Part shown: positions 1 through 6,014 of the stretch, piece by piece
Layout: every line of letters begins with the position of its first letter
Position numbering within the stretch: the stretch's first letter is position 1
NCBI GenBank assembly: GCA_021833085.1
Contig: JAKBGL010000069.1
Location: forward strand, 1-6,577
Length of the DNA: 6,577 bases
Direction: 5' to 3'
From: Actinomycetes bacterium
GTDB lineage: Bacteria; Actinomycetota; Acidimicrobiia; Acidimicrobiales; Acidimicrobiaceae
Translations under genes and position numbers: made by a program
The notes under the pieces: generated by a model
Databases searched by the model: none
Told to the model about the DNA's origin: nothing
Seen by the model: only the letters and a program-made list of their open reading frames with translations

Positions 1-240
1 TTTGTGAGCCATATCCTTATCACGCAAAAACGCAACGACCTGCCGCTGATTATGCAAGCCGCCCTTTTTGGACTTAGTTATGAGGCGTTCGATGATCGGC
101 CTCAAGCGCTTAGCTTTCGCTTCAGTCGTAAGTATCGACTCCGCTGCTATCAGTGATGCAGCAAGGTTGGCCAACAATGCGCGTTGATGCGCTGCGCTAC
201 CACCGAGTCTTTGCCCTCGTTTAGGTCTTCCAGGAACCAT
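1..240 (-). CDS. rplQ: 50S ribosomal protein L17, N-terminal part (runs off the window)
   Basis: L17 is a large-subunit ribosomal protein located near the exit of the nascent peptide tunnel. The first 80 codons are present and the frame is still open at base 1, so the C-terminus and stop lie outside. The translation begins [20 protein letters not shown] and continues with the family hallmarks [11 protein letters not shown] (about residues 40-50), [10 protein letters not shown] and LHNQRQV, ending in RDKDMAHK. The ATG shares its A with the TGA stop of rpoA (TGATG), so the two genes overlap by one base and are probably translationally coupled. AAGGAG lies 9 nt upstream of the ATG, inside the end of rpoA, with a second AAGGA 3 nt upstream. 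rplQ directly after rpoA is the near-universal arrangement. The identity is secure from sequence and context. Confidence 0.97.
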   Translation of the reverse strand, partial: MVPGRPKRGQRLGGSAAHQRALLANLAASLIAAESILTTEAKAKRLRPIIERLITKSKKGGLHNQRQVVAFLRDKDMAHK

Positions 241-1178
241 CAGTCCTTACTCCTTAGTGATAATCCTCTTCGCTCCAATTTATCAACCACTTCATCCAAA
301 GACTTTTGACCAAAGTTAGTTATAGACAAAAGATCCTCAGGAGAACGGATAATTAGCTCGCCAATAGAGTTAATTTGAGCACGTTTCAGACAGTTACGAG
401 GACGTTCAGTAAGCTCTAGATCTTCAATTGGTAGGTCTAGATCTGGAGAACGCTCCTCAATGATCTCTGCTTCAGACAGCTCAAGGCCTTGTGGATCCTC
501 AGAGATCTCGGCAACTAACGTCACTAAATTCTTTAAGGTCTCGCCTGCAGAGGCAAGAGCTTCTCTAGGAGATATCGATCCATCGGTCTCAATATCCAAT
601 ACAAGCTGATCATAGTCGGTAGACTGACCAACTCTCGTTGGCTCGACGTCGACAGCCACACGTCTAACTGGTGCAAAAATAGAGTCGATTGGAATTATCC
701 CAATAGAAGAGGTTCTTTTGTTTTTCTCAGCAGAGGAGTAGCCTCTTCCTCTCTCAACAACCGCATCGAGCGCTAATCGACCTCTTTGCGAAAGAGTGGC
801 GATATGTAGATCAGGGTTCACAATCTCGACATCGGATGAAACCACGAAGTCCTCAGCTCTTACTACTCTTGGACCCCTCACATCTAGCCGTATCGTTACC
901 GGTTCATCTGAGAAACTCCGAAAAACAATATCTTTAAGGTTGAGAACAAGGTCCGTTACATCCTCTTTAACGCCCGGAAGCGTAGTAAACTCGTGTAACG
1001 CATCGTCAAAACGCACCTGAGTAATCGCTGCACCAGGGATCGACGATATGAGCACCCGACGCAGCATACCTCCTATCGTGTAACCAAAACCTGGCTCCAA
1101 CGGGCCAAAAGAGAACCTCTGACGATTCCCAACCTCGTCACCAAGGGCCTCAATGGAGGGACGCTGAATAAATAACAC
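240..1178 (-). CDS. rpoA: DNA-directed RNA polymerase subunit alpha
   Basis: Alpha forms the dimer that nucleates RNA polymerase assembly (alpha2-beta-beta'), and its C-terminal domain contacts UP-element DNA and activators. The 312-residue protein has the N-terminal assembly domain (about 1-230) with [13 protein letters not shown], the arginine pair R40-R41 matching E. coli R44-R45, the ALHEF segment and the VERGRGY motif. A linker leads to the C-terminal domain from about residue 245, where R259, N262, C263 and K265 in ERPRNCLK, and G290, K292 and S293 in NFGQKS, match the E. coli DNA-contact residues. The start is GTG, with AAGGAG 5 nt upstream and 16 nt after the rpsD stop. The protein ends soon after GLSLRSKD, shorter than E. 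coli alpha (329 residues). The assembly motif reads GGMLRR where GNALRR or GNSLRR is usual. Its TGA overlaps the rplQ ATG. Confidence 0.98.
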   Translation of the reverse strand: MLFIQRPSIEALGDEVGNRQRFSFGPLEPGFGYTIGGMLRRVLISSIPGAAITQVRFDDALHEFTTLPGVKEDVTDLVLNLKDIVFRSFSDEPVTIRLDVRGPRVVRAEDFVVSSDVEIVNPDLHIATLSQRGRLALDAVVERGRGYSSAEKNKRTSSIGIIPIDSIFAPVRRVAVDVEPTRVGQSTDYDQLVLDIETDGSISPREALASAGETLKNLVTLVAEISEDPQGLELSEAEIIEERSPDLDLPIEDLELTERPRNCLKRAQINSIGELIIRSPEDLLSITNFGQKSLDEVVDKLERRGLSLRSKD

Positions 1179-1194
1179 TCTCTCTCCTTAGATC

Positions 1195-1815
1195 TTACTT
1201 CGAGTAAAGTTCAACGATCAACTGTTCGCGAACCGGAACGTCGATCTGCTCTCGCAGTGGAGGATTTAACACTCGTACCGCATTGCCTTCTCTCTCAAGC
1301 CATGCAGGCACTTGGCGATCGAGCGTATCTCTATTATGCTGAACAACTATCTGCTCATCAAATCCGGTAACCAAAGAGACAAGGTCGCCCTTTTTAACTC
1401 GCATCGATGGAATGTCTACCCGCTTGTCGTTGACAAGGACATGACGATGACGAACAAACTGTCTCGCCTGGGATCTCGATGATGCCCATCCTGCTCTAAA
1501 TACAACGTTGTCTAGACGTAGCTCAAGCATGCGAAGTAAGTTCTCGCCCGTAATACCGCTCTGACGGTTAGCCTCTTCGTACGTATTTCGGAACTGCTTC
1601 TCAAGCACTCCATAGATACGACGAGCCTTCTGCTTCTCCCGAAGCTGAGTAGAGTACTCTGACCCTTGTCGCGTTCTGTCACGACCATGTTCTCCTGGAG
1701 GAAACGGTCTAGACTCCATTGGGCAGCGCGAAGAGTCGCACTTGGGGCCCTTAAGATAAAGCTTCATCCGCTCTCGCCTGCATAACCTACATACTGGTCC
1801 TGTATAACGTGCCAC
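1195..1815 (-). CDS. rpsD: 30S ribosomal protein S4
   Basis: S4 is a primary 16S rRNA-binding protein that nucleates assembly of the small-subunit body; in several bacteria it also represses its own operon. The 206-residue protein begins MARYTGPVCRLCRRE. Cysteines C9, C12, C26 and C31 (C-X2-C-X13-C-X4-C) form the zinc-binding N-terminal site of the C+ type. The S4 RNA-binding domain lies at about residues 97-150, including LELRLDNVVFRAGWASSR and QARQFVRHRHVLVND. The length matches the family. The start is GTG 8 nt after the rpsK stop. The only Shine-Dalgarno-like bases (AAGG within the last rpsK codons) sit 14 nt upstream, an unusually long spacing, so expression may rely on coupling to rpsK. 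Placement between rpsK and rpoA is common in actinobacteria and many other bacteria. Confidence 0.98.
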   Translation of the reverse strand: MARYTGPVCRLCRRERMKLYLKGPKCDSSRCPMESRPFPPGEHGRDRTRQGSEYSTQLREKQKARRIYGVLEKQFRNTYEEANRQSGITGENLLRMLELRLDNVVFRAGWASSRSQARQFVRHRHVLVNDKRVDIPSMRVKKGDLVSLVTGFDEQIVVQHNRDTLDRQVPAWLEREGNAVRVLNPPLREQIDVPVREQLIVELYSK

Positions 1816-1823
1816 TTTGTAAT

Positions 1824-2222
1824 TTATACCCTTCTTCGCTTCTTTGGCCTACAACCGTTATGAGGAATCGGAGTTACATCTCTAACCGAAACTATCTCTA
1901 TACCAGCGTTTGCTATAGCTCTATGCGCAGTCTCTCGACCGGATCCCGGGCCCTTAACAAGAACCTCAACTTGCCTAACACCATGCTCTTGCGCTCGTTT
2001 AGCGCACGTTTCCGCAGCCACCTGAGCGGCAAAGGGAGTGGACTTTCTAGAACCCTTAAATCCAACATTTCCCGCCGATGCCCAAGCCAAAACATTACCT
2101 TGCTGGTCGGTTATCGTCACAATAGTGTTGTTAAACGATGAGTGGATATGTGCCACTCCATAAGCTACATTCTTTCTTTCACGCCTGCGTGGACGACGTC
2201 CACCGGCTCTTGGCTTAGCCAT
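1824..2222 (-). CDS. rpsK: 30S ribosomal protein S11
   Basis: S11 is part of the small-subunit platform, near the mRNA exit region and the Shine-Dalgarno helix. The 132-residue protein shows the family pattern throughout: a basic N-terminal tail ([17 protein letters not shown]), [16 protein letters not shown] at about residues 24-39, the [20 protein letters not shown] region, [13 protein letters not shown], and the C-terminal signature [16 protein letters not shown]. The length is typical. The ATG start is preceded by GGGAGGG with a 9-nt spacer, a strong ribosome binding site. It lies 38 nt downstream of rpsM, a spacer in which no promoter or hairpin is apparent. It ends in TAA 8 nt before rpsD. 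Confidence 0.98.
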   Translation of the reverse strand: MAKPRAGGRRPRRRERKNVAYGVAHIHSSFNNTIVTITDQQGNVLAWASAGNVGFKGSRKSTPFAAQVAAETCAKRAQEHGVRQVEVLVKGPGSGRETAHRAIANAGIEIVSVRDVTPIPHNGCRPKKRRRV

Positions 2223-2260
2223 AAGCTAAAACCCTCCCATCATATAATCAACCTTTACGG

Positions 2261-2641
2261 CTACTTGCGAGCTGCTTTTTTCTTTCCTGCAACCGTCTTC
2301 TTTGGACCCTTACGAGTCCTTGCATTCGTATGAGTACGTTGCCCATGAACAGGAAGGCCTCGACGATGCCTAAGACCTTGGTAACACCCAATCTGAATCT
2401 TACGCTTAATGTCTTGATCTACTTCACGTCTCAGGTCACCCTCTACTCGGAGATTCTGGTCTATGTAGTTTCTAAGACGGCTTATCTCATCATCGGTAAG
2501 GTCTTTAACTCGAGTGTTCAGATCCACTTGAGTCTCTCTGCAGATCGTCTGAGACGTGGTCAAACCTATCCCAAAGATATACGTCAACGAAATCTCAAGT
2601 CTTTTATCTCTGGGAATATCTACACCTGCTATACGAGCCAT
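2261..2641 (-). CDS. rpsM: 30S ribosomal protein S13
   Basis: S13 sits in the head of the small subunit, contacts the P-site tRNA through its C-terminal tail and bridges to the large subunit. The 126-residue protein starts [14 protein letters not shown], has the helix-two-turn-helix segment with YIFGIG at residues 21-26, and the conserved [18 protein letters not shown] block at about residues 86-103. It ends in a strongly basic tail rich in lysine ([16 protein letters not shown]). The ATG start lies 6 nt after the rpmJ stop, with AAGGA overlapping the end of rpmJ as the ribosome binding site. The stop is TAG. The rpmJ-rpsM gap is too short to hold an E. coli-type S4-binding leader pseudoknot within it. 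Confidence 0.98.
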   Translation of the reverse strand: MARIAGVDIPRDKRLEISLTYIFGIGLTTSQTICRETQVDLNTRVKDLTDDEISRLRNYIDQNLRVEGDLRREVDQDIKRKIQIGCYQGLRHRRGLPVHGQRTHTNARTRKGPKKTVAGKKKAARK

Positions 2642-2647
2642 ATAAAG

Positions 2648-2761
2648 TTATCCTTGCCGCTGCTTATGTCTAGGATTCTCGCAAATCACAAGAACCGTTC
2701 TTTCTCTTTTTATGACTTTGCACTTCTCGCAAATAGTCTTAACACTTGGTCTTACTTTCAT
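2648..2761 (-). CDS. rpmJ: 50S ribosomal protein L36
   Basis: L36 is the smallest large-subunit protein, a zinc ribbon that packs against 23S rRNA. The 37-residue product begins [15 protein letters not shown] and ends NPRHKQRQG, an almost exact family match. Zinc ligands C11, C14, C27 and H32 are all present, so this is the C+ (zinc-binding) form. The ATG has AGGTGG 9 nt upstream, and the gene lies 49 nt after infA and 6 nt before rpsM, its usual position in Gram-positive alpha operons. At 37 codons plus stop it falls below common length cut-offs and is easily missed by ORF finders. Confidence 0.97.
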   Translation of the reverse strand: MKVRPSVKTICEKCKVIKRERTVLVICENPRHKQRQG

Positions 2762-2810
2762 CTCGCGAAGCCACCTAGTCTCATATAAAAATCTTTTATG
2801 CCTCTAACGG

Positions 2811-3035
2811 CTACTTATACCTGTAAGTTATACGTCCTCTAGTGAGATCGTAAGGAGTGAACTCAACCTGGACGCGATCACCTGGAAGTATTCGGATACG
2901 ATGCATCCGCATCTTTCCCGAACTGTGGGCCAGTACCTTATGCCCGTTCTCTAACTCAACACGAAACATTGCATTTGGAAGCGGCTCAATAACCTTTCCT
3001 TCAACTACGATCACGTCTTCTTTTGGTTGCGACAG
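2811..3035 (-). CDS. infA: Translation initiation factor IF-1, probable CTG start
   Basis: IF1 is an S1/OB-fold protein that binds the 30S A site during initiation and increases the action of IF2 and IF3. The core [31 protein letters not shown] and [14 protein letters not shown] is diagnostic. The first ATG/GTG/TTG in frame is a GTG at 3014, giving 67 residues that begin at VIVVEG and lack the family N-terminus. Seven codons upstream, at 3035-3033, is a CTG preceded by AGGAGG with a 6-nt spacer. From there the protein is 74 residues and starts (M)[12 protein letters not shown], and its KED aligns with the E. coli IF1 start MAKEDNIEMQG. An in-frame TAA at 3053-3051 excludes any ATG start further upstream. 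Identity is certain; the CTG start is a strong inference from the SD and alignment. The GTG has only weak purine-rich sequence ahead of it. Confidence 0.93.
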   Translation of the reverse strand: MSQPKEDVIVVEGKVIEPLPNAMFRVELENGHKVLAHSSGKMRMHRIRILPGDRVQVEFTPYDLTRGRITYRYK

Positions 3036-3157
3036 TTTACTCCTCCTAACTTAACGATGATCCAGGACAAGGTACCTTCAGTATCTAGGCAAAAATCACC
3101 CGAGTGGTCATTATAGTTGCTACTTTAGTCCAATTGACCTAGCCATGTAACAATTCT
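3036..3157 (-). promoter_or_regulatory. map-infA spacer with possible internal promoter
   Basis: This 122-nt gap is the longest in the window. A perfect TATAAT lies at 3115-3110 on the minus strand. Candidate -35 elements are poor: at 17-nt spacing the hexamer is GTCAAT, and a better-looking TTGGAC (3133-3128) is only 12 nt from the -10. If the -10 is used, transcription would begin near 3103 and give a leader of roughly 70 nt before infA. An internal promoter ahead of infA would allow the infA-rpmJ-rpsM-rpsK-rpsD-rpoA-rplQ unit to be expressed apart from secY-adk-map. The assignment is moderate to weak because the -35 is missing. Confidence 0.4.
3042..3047 (-). promoter_or_regulatory. Strong Shine-Dalgarno site deciding the infA start
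   Basis: The sequence AGGAGG is 6 nt upstream of the CTG at 3035, which is ideal spacing, but 27 nt upstream of the GTG at 3014, which is too far to serve it. No ATG, GTG or TTG is placed in frame to use this site. It is the main sequence reason for calling a CTG start. Confidence 0.8.
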
Positions 3158-3898
3158 CTACACAACAGTTAAAATTTCCGGACCATCATCAGTAACCACA
3201 ATTGTATGTTCAAAGTGAGCCGATAGCGCCCCATCTTTTGTAACCACACTCCAACCATCCGTTAACTGAAGCGTGTCTGGTCCTCCCGCATTGACCATGG
3301 GTTCAACTGCGAACACATTTCCTGACCGCATCTTTGGTCCTGGGGATCCCGGCCAGTAGTTAGGAACGTTAGGAGGCTCATGCATTGCGGTCCCGATTCC
3401 ATGACCTACGTACTCTCTCACAACTGAGAAACCTTCTTTTTCCGCCACCTCTTGTACAGCTCTTCCAATCTCATGAAGATGCTTTCCCGGCCACATCACA
3501 TCAATACCTGCGTACAACGATCGCTCAGTTACATCAATAAGACGTTGAGCCACCTTTGATACCTTGCCTACAGCTGCCGTATAAGCAGCGTCCCCATGAT
3601 AACCCTCCACTATGGCACCCGCATCAATAGAGATAATGTCTCCATCTTCGAGTCGGTACTCACCAGGAATCCCATGAACTATCATCGAGTTCGGCGAAGT
3701 ACAGATGACCGCTGGAAAGCCATGATAGTTCAAAAAATTTGATCTAGCTCCGCGCTTTTCAATAACGTCCCTTGCAACTTTATCTAACTCGAAAGTAGTT
3801 ACACCCGGCCGGATAGCATTTCGAGTCTTATCATGGATCTCTGCCACCACCCTGCCCGCTTTACGCATCTTGGAGATCTCTTCTTGTGTACGGATCAT
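3158..3898 (-). CDS. map: Methionine aminopeptidase, type I
   Basis: This metalloenzyme removes the initiator methionine from nascent proteins after deformylation. All five metal ligands of the pita-bread fold are visible. Numbering from the upstream ATG at 3904 (248 residues), they are D94 in SIDAG, D105 in HGDAAYT, H168 in GHGIG, E201 in VEPM and E232 in FEHT, equivalent to E. coli D97, D108, H171, E204 and E235. H77 in IVHGIP and H175 in MHEPP are also conserved. No SH3-binding or zinc-finger extension is present, so it is a compact type I enzyme. Two ATGs are possible. The one at 3904 has AGGA only 1 nt away, while the one at 3898 has it 7 nt away, so the 246-residue form starting MIRTQEEISKMRKAG is preferred. 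It lies downstream of adk, as in many Gram-positive spc operons. Confidence 0.96.
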   Translation of the reverse strand: MIRTQEEISKMRKAGRVVAEIHDKTRNAIRPGVTTFELDKVARDVIEKRGARSNFLNYHGFPAVICTSPNSMIVHGIPGEYRLEDGDIISIDAGAIVEGYHGDAAYTAAVGKVSKVAQRLIDVTERSLYAGIDVMWPGKHLHEIGRAVQEVAEKEGFSVVREYVGHGIGTAMHEPPNVPNYWPGSPGPKMRSGNVFAVEPMVNAGGPDTLQLTDGWSVVTKDGALSAHFEHTIVVTDDGPEILTVV

Positions 3899-3905
3899 GA
3901 ACATG

Positions 3906-3909
3906 TCCT
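3906..3909 (-). promoter_or_regulatory. Shine-Dalgarno site that favours the second map ATG
   Basis: AGGA is 1 nt before the ATG at 3904 but 7 nt before the in-frame ATG at 3898. Ribosome geometry favours the second. No other SD-like run is apparent in the 18-nt adk-map gap. Confidence 0.55.
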
Positions 3910-3922
3910 AGGGATCACAAAG

Positions 3923-4597
3923 TTACAGATCAATAGGATTACCTCGCATACGGTTAATGACAGAGATAAGCCTTGCCATAACCTCATCAGGCTCACCAAC
4001 TCCGTTCACAACCACTAGCTTATCTCGGTCTTGGTAGTAACGTATCAAAGGAGCTGTCTGAGTCTCATATAGGTCTAACCGTCTTTGGATGGCCGTCTCC
4101 GTATCGTCTTCTCGTTGAACGACCTCCCCACCACAACTATCACAGGTCCAGTCGTGTTTCGGGCGGTCCGTTAGGGAGTAGTTGGCCCCACATACTGAAC
4201 AGACACGACGAGACGCAAGTCTCTTTAACACTAGCTCAGTCGGCACATCAAGATCAACCACAATGTCTAAATCTGATGGATAAAGAATCTTCTCTAGATC
4301 TTGAGCCTGACCTAGAGTACGTGGATAACCGTCTAACAAGAATCCCCGAAGACGAGCATCGGCTTCGTCTAGTCTTTCTCGTACAACTCCAGTTATTACC
4401 TCATCGGGGACTAACTCGCCCTTCTCCATATAGGACCTCGCCAGCCTACCAAACTCCGAGCTCCCTCTTGCAGCAGACCTTAACATATCCCCTGTCGAGA
4501 TATGAGGAATCACATAGTGATGAGAAAGTCGAGTCGATTGAGTACCTTTACCGGCTCCTTGCTTGCCAAGCATAACGATGCGCGTCGGAGTTGCCAT
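3923..4597 (-). CDS. adk: Adenylate kinase, zinc-lid long form
   Basis: Adenylate kinase catalyses ATP + AMP = 2 ADP in the cytoplasm, balancing the adenylate pool. The 224-residue protein has the P-loop GKQGAGKGTQ (residues 11-20), the AMP-binding ISTGDMLR (33-40), the FLLDGYPRT motif (87-94), and the long LID domain with four cysteines C133, C136, C152 and C155 (C-X2-C-X15-C-X2-C) typical of zinc-binding Gram-positive enzymes. The LID continues to DDTETAIQRRLDLYETQTAPL, whose arginines belong to the phosphate-binding set. The P-loop has glutamine at residue 13 where proline is usual in E. coli-type enzymes. The ATG lies 17 nt after secY with GAGGT 9 nt upstream; the stop is TAA 18 nt before the first map ATG. 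Its location between secY and map is the classical Gram-positive arrangement. Confidence 0.98.
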   Translation of the reverse strand: MATPTRIVMLGKQGAGKGTQSTRLSHHYVIPHISTGDMLRSAARGSSEFGRLARSYMEKGELVPDEVITGVVRERLDEADARLRGFLLDGYPRTLGQAQDLEKILYPSDLDIVVDLDVPTELVLKRLASRRVCSVCGANYSLTDRPKHDWTCDSCGGEVVQREDDTETAIQRRLDLYETQTAPLIRYYQDRDKLVVVNGVGEPDEVMARLISVINRMRGNPIDL

Positions 4598-4614
4598 ATC
4601 AATTAGACCTCGCG

Positions 4615-5907
4615 CTAACGGAGAAAGCCGTCGTAGTTTCGCATCGTTAGCTGAGAATCCACCTGCTTCAAAGTCTCCAAACCGACTCCGACTGCGATCA
4701 ATAACGTCGTACCGGCAAAGGGAACGTTATTAACGTGCCACAGCGCAAGCAAAATAGCTGGTATCAAGGCGACTGCCGCAAGAAAAAACGCGCCCGGCAG
4801 GGTAATCCTATTTAGAATTTGACCAAGATACCGCTCTGTATTTGGACCTGGACGAACTCCTTGAATATACCCACCTTGCTTACGAATGATCTCAGACTGT
4901 TGGTGTGGATCGAAAGAGACCTGAACATAGAAAAACGTGAACATGACAATAAGCACACCGTATATCGATATATAGAACAAGCTCGTGGAAGAGACAAGAT
5001 GATTATTTACAAACGAACGGAACGCCGTCCAGGGGATGATACTAGCTAACAGGACAGGAAAGTATAGTATAGACGAAGCAAAGATAATAGGAATAACTCC
5101 GGCTTGGTTCACCTTCAGTGGTATGTAGCTGTTACCCCCCTCGTACATCTTCCTACCAACTACTCGTCGTGCAAACACTACGGGTATACGACGTTGACCT
5201 TGCTCAACAAAAACAATAGCCACCAAGATAGCTACCGCGACGACAAAGACAACCACGAACTTCAAAAGTCCAGCATCAGCAAGGATAATCCGTCCTGCTG
5301 AAGGAAGACTTGCTACGACGTTAGCGAAGATTAGGATTGACATTCCTTGGCCGATCCCTCTTTGCGTGACAAGCTCTCCCATCCACATCACCAAAGCCGT
5401 ACCGGCTGTTAAGGTGAGAACAATAAAGAGAACTCTCGGAACGGTAAACGAAGGGATCAGATCGACTGGCTTTCCATTTGTCAATAGCCCAGTACCGCCA
5501 TCATGGAAAATAAATGCTAGACCAGTGGCCTGCATAATGGCCAACGCAATAGTTAGATACCTCGTCGTTTGTGTAATTTTCTTCTCGCCGACAGCACCTT
5601 GATCTCGCCACTCTTCAAGCTTAGGAATAACGGTGGTCAATAGCTGGATTATGATAGAGGAAGTAATATAGGGCATAACGCCTAAACCGAAAAGAGCGGC
5701 TCTAGCTATCGCACCACCGGAAAAAAGGTTAAGGAAGCCAAAAACACCTCCATTTACCTGGGCTTCAAGAGTCTGAATTTGGTGAAAATCAATACCCGGA
5801 ACCGGAATATTAGCTCCCAGCTGGTACAACGCTATAATCAGCAGAGTAAAAAGAACTTTATTTCTAAGATCTGGTACCCTGAATACATTCTTCAGGCTTG
5901 ACAGCAC
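4615..5907 (-). CDS. secY: Preprotein translocase channel subunit SecY
   Basis: SecY forms the protein-conducting channel of the SecYEG translocon in the cytoplasmic membrane, working with SecA for secretion and with the ribosome for membrane insertion. The 430-residue protein has ten hydrophobic segments, at roughly residues 18-36, 66-95, 117-135, 155-176, 184-201, 214-235, 268-292, 309-330, 370-391 and 395-413. Recognisable signatures are FLNLFSGGAIARAALFGLGVMPYI, which covers the plug and TM2, the arginine-rich cytoplasmic loop EQGQRRIPVVFARR, and the C5 loop GYIQGVRPGPNTERYL with R352 matching the essential R357 of E. coli. The C-terminus is short and charged (QLTMRNYDGFLR). The start is GTG, with AGGAG 8 nt upstream. 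A 107-nt spacer separates it from rplO, so it may have some expression of its own; it is followed closely by adk. Confidence 0.98.
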   Translation of the reverse strand: MLSSLKNVFRVPDLRNKVLFTLLIIALYQLGANIPVPGIDFHQIQTLEAQVNGGVFGFLNLFSGGAIARAALFGLGVMPYITSSIIIQLLTTVIPKLEEWRDQGAVGEKKITQTTRYLTIALAIMQATGLAFIFHDGGTGLLTNGKPVDLIPSFTVPRVLFIVLTLTAGTALVMWMGELVTQRGIGQGMSILIFANVVASLPSAGRIILADAGLLKFVVVFVVAVAILVAIVFVEQGQRRIPVVFARRVVGRKMYEGGNSYIPLKVNQAGVIPIIFASSILYFPVLLASIIPWTAFRSFVNNHLVSSTSLFYISIYGVLIVMFTFFYVQVSFDPHQQSEIIRKQGGYIQGVRPGPNTERYLGQILNRITLPGAFFLAAVALIPAILLALWHVNNVPFAGTTLLIAVGVGLETLKQVDSQLTMRNYDGFLR

Positions 5908-6014
5908 AGTCCGTACTCCTCAAAATTCAATACACCAAAGCCTCATAGAGACACCTAATTAATGAATCTAACACGTCTTAGTAGAAACAATCAACCACAC
6001 GTTGTGCTACAGCA
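5908..6014 (-). promoter_or_regulatory. rplO-secY spacer with weak promoter-like pair
   Basis: This 107-nt gap is long for this operon. It holds a weak sigma-70-like pair: TTGATT (5994-5989) and TTAGAT (5971-5966) at 17-nt spacing, matching 4 of 6 and 3 of 6 consensus positions. It also contains an 8-codon open frame just ahead of secY (5946-5920). A short GTGCT-GT-AGCAC inverted repeat spans the end of rplO but has a 2-nt loop and no T-run, so it is not a terminator. Regulation of secY here is possible but unproven. Confidence 0.2.
5920..5946 (-). other. Possible 8-codon leader ORF ahead of secY
   Basis: An ATG at 5946 opens a frame encoding MRLWCIEF and stops at a TGA (5922-5920). AGGTG (5956-5952) lies 5 nt before the ATG, and the stop overlaps the secY Shine-Dalgarno site (TGAGGAG), so a ribosome finishing here would be placed to start secY. 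Such short frames also occur often by chance, so this is a candidate only. Confidence 0.15.

Noticed and set aside
1809..2141. Plus-strand open frame of 110 codons opposite rpsK
   Set aside because: Fully antisense to S11, composition is an artefact of the basic S11 codons, and no family resemblance is seen.
2330..2788. Plus-strand open frame of 152 codons opposite rpsM/rpmJ
   Set aside because: It lies antisense to two certain ribosomal protein genes and has no recognisable domain or conserved motif; it is a shadow frame.
2785..2799. Inverted repeat ATAAAA/TTTTAT with a 3-nt loop between infA and rpmJ
   Set aside because: All A-T stem with no G-C pairs, too weak for a terminator; expected by chance in an AT-rich spacer.
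3069..3078. Ten-base perfect palindrome AAGGTACCTT in the map-infA spacer
   Set aside because: A single short palindrome without loop, repeat or T-run; could be an operator but nothing else supports it.
3087..3107. CAC-TCGG-GTG followed by ATTTTT downstream of the TATAAT
   Set aside because: The stem is only three base pairs, so it is not a credible intrinsic terminator or attenuator.
3116..3133. TTGGAC as the -35 partner of TATAAT at 3115-3110
   Set aside because: Spacer is only 12 nt, well below the 16-18 nt needed.
3120..3146. Eight-codon frame (MARSIGLK) in the map-infA spacer
   Set aside because: No Shine-Dalgarno site precedes it and it would lie upstream of the proposed transcription start.
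4276..4575. Plus-strand open frame of 99 codons opposite adk
   Set aside because: Overlaps the well-supported adenylate kinase gene throughout and shows no domain features.
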